NCBI GenBank assembly: GCA_031308135.1
Contig: JAHLJT010008446.1
Coordinates: 163,561,125 to 163,625,124, forward strand
Reading direction: 5' to 3'
DNA: 64,000 bases
Source: Acheta domesticus
Taxonomy: Eukaryota; Arthropoda; Insecta; Orthoptera; Gryllidae
In this document: piece by piece, positions 1-11,775 of the stretch
How the letters are laid out: each line of letters begins with the position of its first letter
How positions within the stretch are numbered: position 1 is the first letter of the stretch
The notes under the pieces: generated by a model
Databases searched by the model: none
What the model was told of the DNA's origin: nothing
The model's input: the letters and a program-made list of their open reading frames with translations, nothing else
Made by a program: the position numbers and the translations under genes

Positions 1-126
1 AGATACGAAGTGCTTTCAAAGAAAGAACCAACACTTTTCGGTGTCAGAGGACCCCAAAACGTGTATTTCCGTTGAAATCTCGAAATCGATTTTCCACAGC
101 ATTACATACCTTTCTTTATACTACGT
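1..126 (-). repeat. Dispersed repeat A, terminal fragment (cut by window start)
   Basis: Read on the minus strand, this starts with a motif close to GGTATGTAATGCTG and runs into a stretch ending in a gaaaatcg-type block and a 'ggtcctctgacaccgaaaag' equivalent. The same order is seen on the plus strand at 62,525-62,650, so both belong to a divergent subfamily of repeat A. Other A copies lie at 2,960, 4,490, 8,053, 15,180, 18,452, 34,890, 37,345 and 62,525. No coding capacity is recognisable. Confidence 0.6.
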
Positions 127-1504
127 ATTTTACACCGTGTATGTACGTATATGAAAAGTAAACATAACGTTCGTTAGGACATATACCATGCTAACGTAAC
201 AACAGCCAATAAACATTATAGTAAATAGAACATGGTATGTGAATTATACACTAACGCAGAAAAAAAGCGATGTATCCGAAAATACATTAATATAAACAAT
301 ATAAAGGGGACCAAACACATGCATAAATGCGTATGTATACATCCATACACTTAGAAAATATGGAATATAGTTTCACACCAATTACAGAAAGAACCTTAGA
401 AATATCATTACAGCCATGAAACATTCAAACGCATTTATTAAGTGCAATTTCAACAAAAAGTCTCACTGTTGTTAACAAGTTTCTTCAAAACAAATGGAAA
501 AAGTCAGTACCTATGAGTTGGATAGTCTTAGATGGTTCAGTGTACGAGGAATGCAGAATTGAGATTCAAAGCCATCCACTTCAAGAAAAGCTACTGGCTT
601 GAAGTCCACAAATCACATGATCAAAAATAATCCTGGAACATGAAATAATGTTTTTCAGAGTTTCAGCAATACAAATGCATCGTATAAAAATATTTATTGC
701 TCAGGCAATGAACAAGCTAGAATAAACATGAAGAAACTAGACTGGTTATGCACACGCACGCGCACACACATAAATAACAATAAAAAAACAGCATGCATCA
801 CCTCAATGTTCAAAACAGCACATTTGAAATCAGTCCCTGACTTAGCTCCCAGAATAAATAAGACGGTAACTCCTAATGAAGTGGGAAAAATTCTGCAAAT
901 TGTTAAAACACAAATGTGCTAATATTTTCCATAGAAAGTGACACCATAATCCAAAGAAAACGTCTAGTATTGATTTAAAAAATCATGTGTCAGTAGAAAA
1001 CTTCGAATTCATATTGGTCGAGTCTTTCAACGAGCAAGCAGAAGCGCACGAAGAGATGTAACTGCATAGAGTTATCCAAAATGGTCAACAGAAAAGTGGA
1101 ATTAAGTGACATTACATCGGCTTCTAAATATTTTGTTTTGCATGAAGAAAATGGTTTATAAAGCCACCTATTAGCTTGTTCTTAGGCAAAGAAAACGATT
1201 TTCATTTATTGACAATAGTTATTTAATATACGCAAGTTGCCTGAAATGAGATGGATTAATTTGGTTTACGGGGACGTCAACTTCTTTTGTATTTGAGTTC
1301 ACGTGAAATTATTTTGAAAAACATTTTGTAAATAGGATAAAACATTCATATAAAACGTGCTAAGACTAGCATTACGAAAAGTTTTCATATTATATGTATT
1401 AAGAACAGAAGTTTTAAATTCATAAAAATTGAAGGATTGGGAAAAGGAGATAATTTGTCAAATAATTTATTCAGATGGCGGTATACAGGGCATACAGAGA
1501 GGTT
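127..1504. other. AT-rich spacer, no gene recognised
   Basis: About 1.4 kb of AT-rich sequence. A short CA/CG dinucleotide-rich patch lies near 750-770. ORFs here are short and resemble no known protein. I see no TIR, TSD or RNA gene. Confidence 0.5.
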
Positions 1505-1760
1505 TGATGTTTCTGGCGCGTCAACTGCTAAGGTCACTAGCACCGTAGGAGTAGTACCGTGTTTTAACGTGCGAGATGGCAGTGATCTTCCCCGCTGGGT
1601 GGCAAGATCCGACGAAGACTTACGCGTAGGCTTGCAGGGTTTTTCCCAACCAGGTATCTCTTACTTGTGGGGCACCGCCCCAGTCGGGACTAGCTCTAAG
1701 CTCTCCACAGATCTCCTGACGTGTGTGGCTCGACCTCTTGTGTATCCAAACAGATTGCAG
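1505..1760 (+). repeat. Dispersed repeat B, 5' half
   Basis: This block starts at GGCGCGTCAACTGCTAAGG, followed by a GC-rich stretch with cttccccgctgg and ggtatctc. The reverse complement of 6,235-6,396 matches it in order (gcgcgtcaacggctaagg, cttcccccgctgg, ggtacctcccac), so the two are copies of one repeat. A further short copy of the first ~30 bases lies at 18,828-18,860. An open frame of 161 codons (1,437-1,922) runs through it, but it resembles no protein family and is probably fortuitous. The pattern recalls short retroposon-type repeats common in insects; that attribution is inference. Confidence 0.6.
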
Positions 1761-2394
1761 TTCGGAGCCTTATGGAATAATGTCCTTTCTTTCTATCCAA
1801 GACAATTTTACGTAAGACTATCTTTCTATCGCAAGAAGTGTTGCCAATTCATGAGACTCGGAGTTATTCGGCTCGCCATCCTGTTTCACGAGCAAACTTT
1901 TAACATGTTTACCCAACGATAGCTTCAATTGTGGTGATTTTAGACAATTGAGTTTTTTACCCGTTATTCCCAGATCTCTTACAATTAACATATTAATGCC
2001 ACAGTCATTCAACCAATAATCTTTTCTTAAAATGTGCTTTCAAATGCACAGATGTGGCCAATTTTTAGATGGATGTTCAAAAAGAACATTATGCATTGTC
2101 CACATAAAGCCTTGCAGGATCATGTCATCACGCCTTTGGAATGGATATCCCCTATTTTACATAAAAAATAAATTTGTGAATAAATTGGACGTGTAAAATG
2201 ACTCGAGACTGAAAATTAGTAACATTGATCTTGATACCGATGTCATTCGCCTCAGTGTTTGATAGGTAAGTAATGTTTCCCTTGGAGTTGGACTTGCTTT
2301 GCTCTAGAGTTTTAATTCTCATTTAAAGGTTTGTTTTTTACAAATAAGAATTCAATACTTTTTTAATAAAGCTTTAATTTCTAATATTAAGCCA
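1761..2394. other. AT-rich spacer, no gene recognised
   Basis: No repeat, motif or protein similarity recognised. Short overlapping ORFs occur on both strands near 1,818-2,012. Confidence 0.45.
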
Positions 2395-2900
2395 TCTATT
2401 TAAAATGTTTCGAAGTGATTATCGTTCAAGTGACGTAATAATTATCTCCGGGTTTGTAGGTGGTACGTAAGATCTGAAGAAAGGTTGTAACTCCCTAGTC
2501 CCTTCAGGGAATTTATGGGCATTTCTAAAACGCTCCTTACTCAGTGCACGGCAGAGAGTCCACCCAGGCTGAATATTCCTCGGAGGCACAATCCTCCTAA
2601 ACACTGCTCGTCAGTGGAGTGATCGCTGAGAGTGAGACGGGAGACGGAATAGATGGTCGGGGCTTGGAAGATCGGTCACTCTGAAGTGAATTCAGGATTG
2701 ACAGTCGACCGACATACGGGGCTGAGTTGAAGTTGATGCTTGGTTGAACTTCGACCGCTGAGAGGGTTTCTTGCACAATTTCTTATATTTGATGCATATG
2801 ACAGACATTAAACCTGGTTACACCTGGTTCTTTTGGCTTTGGAAATCATGAAAGATCAGCTACGCAAACCTTCGTACTAACGATTTCTTTCTTTTCTTTT
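2395..2900. other. GC-richer unidentified block
   Basis: About 500 bp of clearly higher GC content than its surroundings, ending in a pyrimidine tract (ttctttcttttctttttttttcc) near 2,885-2,906. This would be consistent with a minus-strand retroposed copy with a purine-rich tail, but I recognise no coding motif. The 61-codon minus-strand ORF at 2,419-2,604 is not recognisable. Confidence 0.3.
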
Positions 2901-2959
2901 TTTTTCCGAAGTGGAGCGCTCAATTTCTAGGACGTTTTAACTTTTCCATATACATACGT

Positions 2960-4440
2960 ATATGCGGAGTAATATAGGCAGTATAAGGAATGTTATGTAA
3001 TGCTGCGCGAAAAAACGGCGTATTTTCGGCAGAAAAAAATTCATTGCCGGGCCCTCATAACGAACAACTCGATAAAACCAGTTGCTCAATTAAGAAAAAA
3101 ATCCCCTAACGTGGTGTAGCCAGAATCCCAGTTTTGTGGGTCCTTGATACCGAAAAATCAATTGAAAGCAAAACGTCTGTGTCTGTCCGTTCGTCTGTGA
3201 ACACCACTAACGCCTAAACCACTAATAGGATTTTTTCAAATTGAAGAAACCCCCGTCCATCTGGCTCTAGTCGAAACTTTGAGATCTTGAAAAACTTTCT
3301 TCAAAATTTGGGAGTACTTTATATGAAGCCCCGCAGACATTTTCAAAATTTTCTCAAAGATCGCTCCAATTTTTTCTTTAAATTTCTGGTACGAATAGAG
3401 TAAAACACACTTAGTAAGGTGGCTTAGGTCCGATTTTCACGGTTAACTCTGAATTTTCGAAAATTGCCAAAGTTCTAATATTTTTCGCCATCATCTTCCA
3501 ACTACAAAATTGAAGATGGAGATTTTTCCTTCAAATAAAACTTATTCTCCATAGTGAGTTCTTTTATTAAGGTCATATTCATTTTTTTAAACATTCTAGT
3601 AGTTTTCGCTCAATATTACATGCAACATGTGCAATTTTAAATTATTACAAAAACAAGATTTTTTTCAAAACCAGCTCCAATTTTTTCTTTAAACTTTTGG
3701 TAGGGATAGTGCCTAATGTACTCTGAGATGAATTAACGTCATGTTGCTCTATTCTTTTTTCTTTTTTCAAAAATTACAAAATGATATTTTTTGACTTTTC
3801 TCTCACGTCGTTAATATGTGCAGTAACGGAATTTGTTTACATTATTATATTTATGAGTATATGTGCTTTAAATAATGTCGGATAAAGCTTCGCGAAAACT
3901 CAACCGTTTTCTATGAAAGCTTGCTCAAAATTCCGCATTTTCAGAATCGCTCAAACGCCATTTTCTCAAAAATAACTCCAAATTTGTTTCTTCAAACTTT
4001 TCGAATGGATAGTGCTAATTGCAGACTTTAATATGATGTAAAGTTCATTTTGTGATTTTTTTTTAATTAATTTTTTTGAAAGATCTTTCAGACCGTTAAT
4101 ATGCACGTTTCCCACAATTTCTAAAATTTGATTTGTGAGTTTAAGTGCTTTAAATGACTTCAAATAAAGATTTTCGAAAACAAATGATTTCTGTGAAAAA
4201 GAGCTCAAATTTCACATTCACAGTAGCGTTTAAACGCCATTCTCTCAAAAAGGGCACCAAATTTTTCAAAGAAAATTGCCATTTAAGACGAGGTTTCAAT
4301 GTTCTTTAATATTCTTAAAATAATATTTCCGTTCAACTATTAAAAAACCGAAAAATTAAGAAAATGTTAAAAAAAGTACTTTGAGCATCGATAGATGGCA
4401 GCTGGCAAGTGTATGGCAAGTCCAAATAGCTGGCTCAGAA
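2960..4440 (+). repeat. Dispersed repeat A, near full-length copy
   Basis: It starts near TATAAGGAATGTTATGTAATG (2,980) and contains the family signature 'ggtgtagccagaatcc' followed by 'ttgataccgaaaaatc' and a gtctgtccgttcgtctg tract. It then carries three to four tandem ~300-bp subunits. Each subunit has a 'ctccaatttttt-tttaaactttt-ggtagggatag' block (at about 3,365, 3,670 and 3,970, with a truncated one at 4,250). It ends around 'gatagatggcagctggcaag'. The minus-strand copy at 37,345-38,795 has the same length and order, giving a unit of about 1.45 kb. No protein is encoded. It behaves like a non-autonomous element, class uncertain. Confidence 0.7.
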
Positions 4441-4489
4441 CCAAGGAAATAGAAAACTAATACGGGAAACTCTGTGCCATTCTGTAGCA

Positions 4490-4900
4490 TCACTAGTTTA
4501 CTTTCTCGGGGAAAGTTATGTATTCGTGCGCCTGAAAACAGCGAATTTTCGCCAGAAAAAACTCGCCGAGCTCTGCGAAAAGTGAATAAATCCTGTTGCT
4601 AAATTTTGGGGAAAAAAGTCCCCTAAGACGTGGTGTAGCCAGAATCAATTTTTTGTTGGTTTTTAATACCGAAAAATCGATTGTCGCCAAAACGTCCGTC
4701 TCTGGTCAACGCTAGCCCCTAAACTGTTCATCCGATTTTCTTCACAATTGGTCTTCTCCAATAGATCGGAATGAACGCGTGGCTTTAGGATTTTCAACGG
4801 ATATTTTGATTTTGGTGGGTAGTTCTCATGAAGCTTCAAAATTTTGTCAAAAAAGGTAATTTTGTCGAAAGGTAATTTTTTTTACCAAACTTTGTCGAAC
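4490..4900 (+). repeat. Dispersed repeat A, head of a second copy in tandem
   Basis: Immediately after the previous copy, the head motif recurs (ggaaagttatgta at about 4,510), followed by 'acgtggtgtagccagaatc' and 'ataccgaaaaatcgat'. The copy fades after about 400 bp. The head-to-tail junction of two A units lies at about 4,440-4,500. Confidence 0.6.
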
Positions 4901-6008
4901 GTTTAAAAGAATGGCCGTGGTATATGTTCGTTGAAATAACAGATTTGTTTTGAAAATTGAAAAAGTGCAATTTTTGGGGGATGTCTTCCTACAACTATAA
5001 TATCAAAGATAAGAGATCTTTTCCTTAATGAAATCTGTTCCGTAAAGACGGATATTTACGGGGGCCATATATTTAATGTAAATTTTATCCACCTTATTTT
5101 AGAGTTAACAAGGCAAAAATGACGTATTATCCAGAAGGTGCGACAGACAAATTTCTGCTGAAATACCTCTACAGCCAGTTGTCGACAATTCGTGTGTCAA
5201 ATTGAAGATGTTTAAGAGACTTTTCAACTCCAAGACAGGAATTATTATAAAGTGAGGTTGCAACGGATCTGATCAAAATAATTACTATAAATTGTTTACT
5301 GAAGGTATGGGTATTTAGGGTGTGAATTCAAATGCGAACTGTTACTGGCTGAGTGTAATACGTGTTTAAAGTGTAATTAGTATTCTCCTTATTGGACAGT
5401 TCTGTGAAGAAGTCCAAGAAGGAAGAAATAAGGACAATAGAATGATCTGGGAACTATTTACGAGGAAAATATCAAGAATAGACACTAACAAAGATCTCAT
5501 GAACAGGCTTCTCATAAGATTACGGGTTTTACAAAACCAAAAAAGAAAAATACAATCAAAAATGGTTAATTTGCTAGACACTGATCAAAAAGGCACTGAA
5601 GAAATTCCGTTACCTCATCCGACGTTTCATCAGATGGACATGGAAGATTTAATAGTTCGTAATCGTTATTTTTGTTTTTAATTCTTAATTTTGTTTCCAT
5701 ATCGTCTAATCTATATTTTTATTTTCTCTACTAGGTTCACAATTAATATGACAATTTGTTTAATTTATTATTTATACAATTTCATTTCATTTCTATTTGC
5801 GTTTTTCTTTCTCAGTTCGTGAATTGACAGTTGTTCCTCGACTTTTTATTACTGCGAATAAAAACCAGTTGCCGTCGAAATATTTCAAAGAAAATTGTTC
5901 CGTACACTAATATAATTTACTTCCAATATATGCTTTGCATAACTATACAATTTATAGTTCTGTAGATTCTTTCTTCCGCCTACATTGCCAAAATTATACA
6001 CTGCGTTG
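4901..6008. other. AT-rich spacer, no gene supported
   Basis: Two ORFs of 71 and 79 codons overlap on opposite strands at 5,366-5,681. Neither resembles a known protein and the plus-strand one is Arg/Lys/Asn-rich, as expected for AT-rich noncoding DNA. No splice-supported exon can be argued. Confidence 0.4.
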
Positions 6009-6396
6009 TCTGGAGGAGAATTCTAGCAGCTGGCTGTTGTGATCGGTCGTTTCCCGTGGTTTCTCCCATTAACACCTGCCGAATGCCGGGGCAGTATCCT
6101 AACAAAAGGGTCACGGACTGCGTTCGATCTTTCCTTCCTCTTCCTATCATCACTCCCTACTTACTTAGACACACCTATAATTATATGCACTACACTACCA
6201 CACATGCGTGGAGCTTAAGAGCTTGTTCTGGCTAGGAGGTGTCTCGCTAGTGGGAGGTACCTGGTTGAGGAAATCCCCACGAGGTCGGTACCAGATCTCG
6301 CCATCCAGCGGGGGAAGATCACCGCCACTCCCGCAACAAAGAAACATGCAATTCACTTACGGGATTAATGGCCTTAGCCGTTGACGCGCCCGAAAT
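6009..6396 (-). repeat. Dispersed repeat B, longer copy
   Basis: On the minus strand this begins with GGGCGCGTCAACGGCTAAGG (from 6,396 downward) and ends with a stretch whose plus-strand reading includes 'gaatgccggggcagtatcc'. It is the inverted homologue of 1,505-1,760 and extends about 200 bp further. I associate the 'gccggggcagta ... ggtcacggac' block with abundant insect short retroposons, from memory only. No coding sequence. Confidence 0.55.
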
Positions 6397-6760
6397 ACCA
6401 ATTAATAAAATCAACACTCTTCGCAACCGCCCGGTATAAATACTAGATAACGATGGTATAACTTGGCGAGAGGGTACGTAAAGCATCGTCTCAATGTCAA
6501 TGTCTATAGATTTGTCTAATATAACATGTAACTTACGAAGTATAATCCGTAAACTTTTTTTAATTTATTTTATTTGAAGTCGCATCAATGACAAGGTTAT
6601 TAGCGACTGTCCGTAAACTTGTTTGTCACGAGACCAGAAAATCTCCAGAAGTAACCAAAAACCAGGTATTAAAAAGTCAAGAAATTCAAAACTGAACACG
6701 AGATTCCGCTCCAACAAGCAACTTGACAGAGGTCATTAGTCTGGATTCTTATGTAATTTA

Positions 6761-7467
6761 CTAGGGCCCGGATGTTTATGACCTAAAAATGTTAAAGTAA
6801 GCAATAATTTATGACCTAAAAATATGAAAATATGACCGTAAATATGACTTAAAAGTTTTTAGATGCATTTTCGAAACCTTCAAAATCTTTCCGCTGTTTA
6901 AATAACCATTATATTGAAAATATACTTTTAAAATCTAGAACATTCACAATTAAGTCCTTCTTTTGAAGACAATTCTACCTGTTGAAGTTATAAAATACAT
7001 TTTATAGAAGAGGTTTACCTTGGCATAAAACCTGACAAAACTAAACTCACACTTCCTTCGCATCTGGTGCTTTCTACGCTTTCTCTTTCTTCGTCTATAT
7101 AGCTTACTCTCTTAATTCACATACATAGATATTTATAAGACACACATTTATATACAACAAAAATGTAAGAAATTAGATAACAATAAGTAGATAATCTCTT
7201 TGCTGCGAATGCGAGCAAGTACGCGAAAATGGAATCAAAAAGATAAAAATGTGACAAAAACACGAACATTTATGAAAAATATGACCATAATATGAAAACT
7301 TAACGGAAAATGACCAACGGGCAAAAAAAAAAGGCCAAAATATTACTTTGTATGACATTAAAATTGCACAATTTTTGTCATTGTAGATAAATCATGCATT
7401 ACTTACATTTTCCATGGAAATTACACAAATAAAAATATATGGCATTTCATAAACATCCGGGACCTAG
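6761..7467. mobile_element. MITE, ~0.7 kb, with ~25-bp terminal inverted repeats
   Basis: The left end CTAGGGCCCGGATGTTTATG and the reverse complement of the right end CTAGGTCCCGGATGTTTATG match over about 20 bases with one mismatch. The interior is AT-rich and carries many 'tatgacc' motifs in both halves; no transposase is encoded. The flanks (gtaattta, taattacc) are similar but do not form a clean TSD. The (C)TAGGG-CCCGG start is reminiscent of hAT-type ends, which is inference. Confidence 0.7.
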
Positions 7468-7499
7468 TAATTACCTATTTTTTGTCTATGTCCAGTAGG

Positions 7500-8052
7500 G
7501 CATCCATTATATTGCCCAAAAAATGTTTGGGCACACCCCCTACATATTTTCCAGTGGGAAAAATTTACTCAAAAATAAAGTTTCATCTCAATAGGCCGAT
7601 ATTAACCCGTGTCGACTTGAGCAAGAAATTTGAATGTTAGGTATGATTGGTTTTGTTGTGTTAAGTCGGTGGAAAACTACTGATACATGTTTAATATATA
7701 ATTTTATATTACAATTTAATTCATTTTTTCTCTTTGGACTGTGTTTTAACTTTTCTTGTGGGTACATTTTTTCAGTGTTTCTTTCTTGCATGGATTCAGC
7801 GAACGATGTTCTTGAACGACACAACAGAAATTGCTTTTGCCTTTTTACATTCCGTGGTCCATGAAAATCTTGCATTAATTCAACAGGCCCATCAGCGCAG
7901 TCGTTCACAACTTTCAAGTTCATAAATAACCTTTTAGCTTCTAAATATGAAGAGCATCTTTTCCAGGTCGAAGAACATTCTTGAATGAAACTAGTATCCA
8001 TTTTCAGCTCCCACAAAAAATTGTCGGTTTCAAATTCAAGAGATTTCGACAT
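7500..8052 (-). pseudogene. Repeat C: remnant of an unidentified transposon-type protein
   Basis: A minus-strand frame of 154 codons (7,588-8,052) includes the segment LKVVNDCADGPVELMQDF followed by QKQFLL. The same protein is encoded, in broken frames, on the plus strand at about 42,640-43,765, and the shared similarity continues into noncoding DNA (the ctcaagtcgacacgg and gagatgaaa blocks). I associate an 'LKVVNDCAERGVAL' motif with repeat-encoded arthropod proteins but cannot name the family. This copy looks like the C-terminal part only; a frame change is likely after QKQFLL. Confidence 0.5.
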
Positions 8053-8206
8053 CAGCCAGAACGATTGGGGAATATCAATTTTGAAGAAAATCGGCTAAAC
8101 GGTTTGCCGCCAACGTTCTTCACAGATTGACGGACACACGTTTTGTCGTCAATCCATTTTTCGGTATCAAGGACCCACAAAACATGGATTCTGGCTACAC
8201 CACGTC
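8053..8206 (-). repeat. Dispersed repeat A, fragment interrupted by piggyBac
   Basis: The reverse complement carries the A signature 'gacgtggtgtagccagaatcc' and 'ccttgataccgaaaaatgg'. Other copies continue past this point with 'taggggac' towards the family terminus. Here the sequence instead breaks at TTAA (8,207-8,210) into unrelated DNA. Confidence 0.65.
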
Positions 8207-10445
8207 TTAACCCGTCAATTCCCAACGTCACCTACAGGGGACACACTTTTGCGGAGGCCTGTACCAGTTCCTGTGATTCTGAAAAATTTGAAAGTGCGCT
8301 AGGCGGCTTATTTGGAATTCTATGAACACCTTTACAACGGAGGTGAACACCTTTACAACGGAGCTTTTGCTGCTTTCAGTCGCTTGTGTAACACACAAGT
8401 GTGTACATGTGCAAACGTTTTTGCTCAAGTAGATGTCGGTTTCGTGTTCCTCTCAAAATTATGACACGTAAATCGTTAAGTTCATTATTTATATTAGCTC
8501 TCTATATTGTTAGGAATGTACAGCATTCTTGTATTTTTCATTTACATAGTTTCTTTTATGTTGGTAGAAAAGTTTTAGGTATGTGGCATTGGACATTAGG
8601 GGTACATCGACATATTAGTAGACTAGATTTTTCTGCAATCTTTAGAGTATTTTTACAGCACTTTGTTTTACATTTAAATCAAAGAAATAATCATTTTTGC
8701 TCTCGCAATAATTTGTAATGCATCTTTCATTTACATAAAACATCCATTAGCTTTCTGAATATAGTTATTTTCTTGGAAGCTTTGTTAGATAAAAATATTT
8801 CGCCAAAAACCAAATAGCATTCCTTATATTTTCCTATATGTTGAAACTGCACGAAATTCTTGAGATTCTTGAGATTGATGTTGAAAACGAAGTGTGAAAG
8901 TTAACGTCCACTCCCAACTTGATGATCAGGATATTTCAGGTGAAGAAAGTGACGATAATGTAGTGGTGGAGTGTGAGAAGAAACGTAAGAAAAATGAAAG
9001 TAAGTCTCGTACAGGAAGTGGTCGGCTAACGAGGAATATTTTGTGGATAGAGCTGGTAGAGGTGACGGTGAAGAAGTTCTGGAATTCTATAATAGACGTC
9101 CGTGAAATGTCCGAACTCGATGCGATGCAGCGCAAGCACAATCCAGAAATAGACAAAGATGACATAAAAGTATACATCGCTATACTGTTTCAGGCAGGTA
9201 ATATGTCCCCTCAATACATGCGAATGTATTGAGAGACGAAGTCAGATGTCCATAATGAGCCTTCATTTGTCTGATGACATGAATTTGCCTCAAGATGAAC
9301 AATTTGCCGAAGCGAGACAATATTTCATTTCTAAACAGAAACTTCGGAAAATAATTTGAAAAAGCGAAATCCACCCACATTCCAATTGATGAAACAATGG
9401 TGCCGTACTATGGGAAACAATGCCAAACAGCACATACATGACAAGCCCATTCGTTTCGGCTACAAGCTTTAGTCCGCTGCAACGTGACAGGTATATCTTA
9501 TTGCATTTGAGCCGTATCAAGGTACAAAGAGAGCATAACTCCCTCTGCAGGCAGAACACGGGCTTGGAGCGGCAGCGGATGTACATTTAGGAAGCAAATT
9601 ACCTCCTCAGTTTGCTCCATACAATTTGAACTTCGACAGTTTCTTTACAACTTTGATGTTTGCTATCGATCCTGTCTGAACAAGGCATTAGAGGCACAGG
9701 AAGTGTCAGGGACAGTCGTATTGAAAAATGTCATGTGAATACTCATGAAGATTTGAAAAAGGAATCTCGTGACGCTCTTATCTAAATTTACGTTTCTATG
9801 ATGCACTGGTATGGCAACATTGTTACTGTGGCATCTAATTGCCATGGAGTAACATCTGCTGGAAAACTAGATAGAGTTGATTATGGGAGCGGAGAAAGAA
9901 GCAAAATCCTCGTCGATTGTGCAACACTTGTTCAGAAGTAGGATAGGTACATGGGGGGCGATATATTCGACGAAAATATACACAATCTACAGTAGATCTG
10001 CGTGGGAAAATGGTGGTATCCCCTATTTTCTTTCGGCCTCGATGCTGCATCTCACAATACTTGGCTTTTGTGTAATAAATAGGAACTGAAAGTAACATTA
10101 CTTACTCTCAATTCAGGAAATTCATCGTACAGACATTGTGGAAAGTATGGAAAACCGCCTCATCGTAATCCTGCTTCTGGATTGGTAGCAAACCAATGCC
10201 CGAAGGATGTGCGAACGAGTGGCAGTAGGACTGAACACAGGCACGAAGAATATGCTCAGGAGAGGTGTGCACACTGTCGCAAGCACACAAGAATAATATG
10301 CACAAAATGTAAAGTAGAATTGGTGTTGGTTTGTATTCCACAAATATACATTTTTAAAAGTTGAAACAAGTAAAATTTTATTTGAAGCCTAATGCATACC
10401 ACGCACCTCCAATGCCCAATGTCACCTATAGGGGACACCATCACC
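8207..10445 (+). mobile_element. piggyBac-superfamily transposon, decayed
   Basis: The element surrounds a clear piggyBac transposase remnant. The left junction is TTAA followed by CCC, as expected for piggyBac, and lies inside repeat A. A motif GTCACCTACAGGGGACAC at 8,226 is repeated in direct orientation as GTCACCTATAGGGGACAC at about 10,422. The motif is itself nearly palindromic, so it could serve as a subterminal binding site. I did not find a matching terminal inverted repeat or a right-hand TTAA that pairs convincingly; candidates lie at 10,448 and 10,468. The right boundary is therefore approximate. Confidence 0.65.
8894..10340 (+). pseudogene. piggyBac transposase pseudogene
   Basis: The N-terminal acidic region and start of the transposase domain are open at 8,894-9,232. 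After frameshifts, characteristic blocks follow: HLSDDMNLPQDEQF near 9,270, then MVPYYGKQ and KPIRFGYKL around 9,400-9,470, then FEPYQGTK near 9,510. A C-terminal cysteine-rich zinc finger of the pattern CAHCRKHTRIICTKC lies near 10,270-10,310. PiggyBac transposases (DDE_Tnp_1_7) cut and paste at TTAA and end in such a finger. Several frameshifts and stops make this copy inactive. Confidence 0.85.
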
Positions 10446-11039
10446 AATTAAAATCGAACACGTATTTTTAATCGAACACACAATATGTCAAGGTCATGAA
10501 GTCTTGAATTTTAACTAAAATATACAAGTAGACAACAAATGGTCAAGACGATAAAACGAACAACAAACGAAGAACTGGCTGTAAATCGGCGAAGAAACAA
10601 TATATACATTGTCTATCTCTGGAATACAATTATAAATTCCGCTTTCCCTCAAAAAATAAAAGCATTTAGAGCGCGGAATCGTCAACCTCCCGTAAGGAGT
10701 TGCCCAGGCCATGTCTTCGTCAATTGCCAACAAATTTCGCACAATGCAGGAGGACGACTTGGTCGCAGATGGAAGGAGATTCACTTCGAAGGAAGAGGGG
10801 AAACGAGAAAAGGGGCAGTGTCCGATACGAAGGCGGGTTAAAACAACTTCCTCACACCCACAGGAGCGGTATGAGGAACGTCAGTGATTAACAGAATCCT
10901 GTATCAGACTCAATTTAAAAGTTGTGTTGTGCCACTCTGTTAGCCACGCTCTAAAGAAGGATCATTTAAACAAAAAACTAAAATCGAACGATGGTACATA
11001 AGGATTGTCAATGTGAGTCTTCCGCGTCGCCAGTTTCGT
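10446..11039. other. Spacer, no gene recognised
   Basis: Overlapping short ORFs on both strands (10,515-10,891) have no recognisable motif. The 100-codon plus-strand ORF at 10,539-10,841 is Arg/Asn-rich and unconvincing. Confidence 0.4.
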
Positions 11040-11775
11040 CAGCTAATTCCTTGTGATTCCCACATGGCCCGGAACCCAAATGAGTACCAGATCATAGTGG
11101 CGAGAAAGCAGACTATGAACCAGGCTTGATTTCGCCAGGCAGTCTGAAGAAGAATGGGAGAGATCTAGAAGAGAGCTGACAGAGTCCGAGTAAAAAACTA
11201 CTGACCGCAACGTCACTGACTCCATATACTTCAGGACTTCGATACAAAAATGCATACACTTGAATGCATTTGCAGTGAATACACTGGACAGGGGAAAGAA
11301 GCCGATATGATTTGGTGGCCATGATACACTGAAAAATACATGCCACTGCGTCATTGTACGATGAACCATCTGTGTACAAGAATAAATGATCTGGATAGGC
11401 TTCCCTCATACCCTGATACTACATCTGGTAAACAAGAGGACTAGTAGTTTGTTTGGAGTCTGAAGTGCATTTTGGGCGGTGTGTCCAAGGGGGAATGAGG
11501 TCTCTTGGGGGTTTCATAGAGGTGGGAAGACCGACATCGATGTCCCGTAAATTATTTCGCAATCGAATACCTGCGGCTGAGGTAGCGATGTTCGAATACG
11601 ACTCAAATTCAGGATCGATGATTATTCGGCAACAAGGATGGTTAAAGGGTCCTGCCTTTTTAGCACAAGAAGACGCTAGTAGAATATCCGGCCTCCTTTT
11701 AAGGATGGCACCCCAGCCTCGGCTAGGGCTCCCCATAGGGGAACACGACTTCTGGTGGAGAGTTGAGTCAAACAC
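11040..11775 (-). pseudogene. Non-LTR retrotransposon ORF2 remnant, RNase H region
   Basis: Minus-strand frames show, in order, PPWTHRPKCTSD and TSPLVYQM (post-RT linker), YPDHLFLYTDGSSYNDAVA (RNase H block with the catalytic Asp of YTDGS), SDSVSSLLDLS (second conserved Asp) and LIWVPGHVGI (C-terminal RNase H block). This order is typical of ORF2 of jockey/R1/I-like elements. At least two frame changes occur near 11,370 and 11,410. It lies on the same strand as ORF1 at 12,908-14,122 and could be the end of the same element with RT deleted. Confidence 0.85.

Noticed and set aside
1437..1922. 161-codon plus-strand ORF as a host gene
   Set aside because: It runs across repeat B, has no recognisable domain and no supporting context; the repeat B copy at 6,009-6,396 does not preserve the frame.
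9026..9214. Minus-strand ORFs overlapping the piggyBac transposase
   Set aside because: Shadows of the plus-strand transposase frame, which has family motifs.
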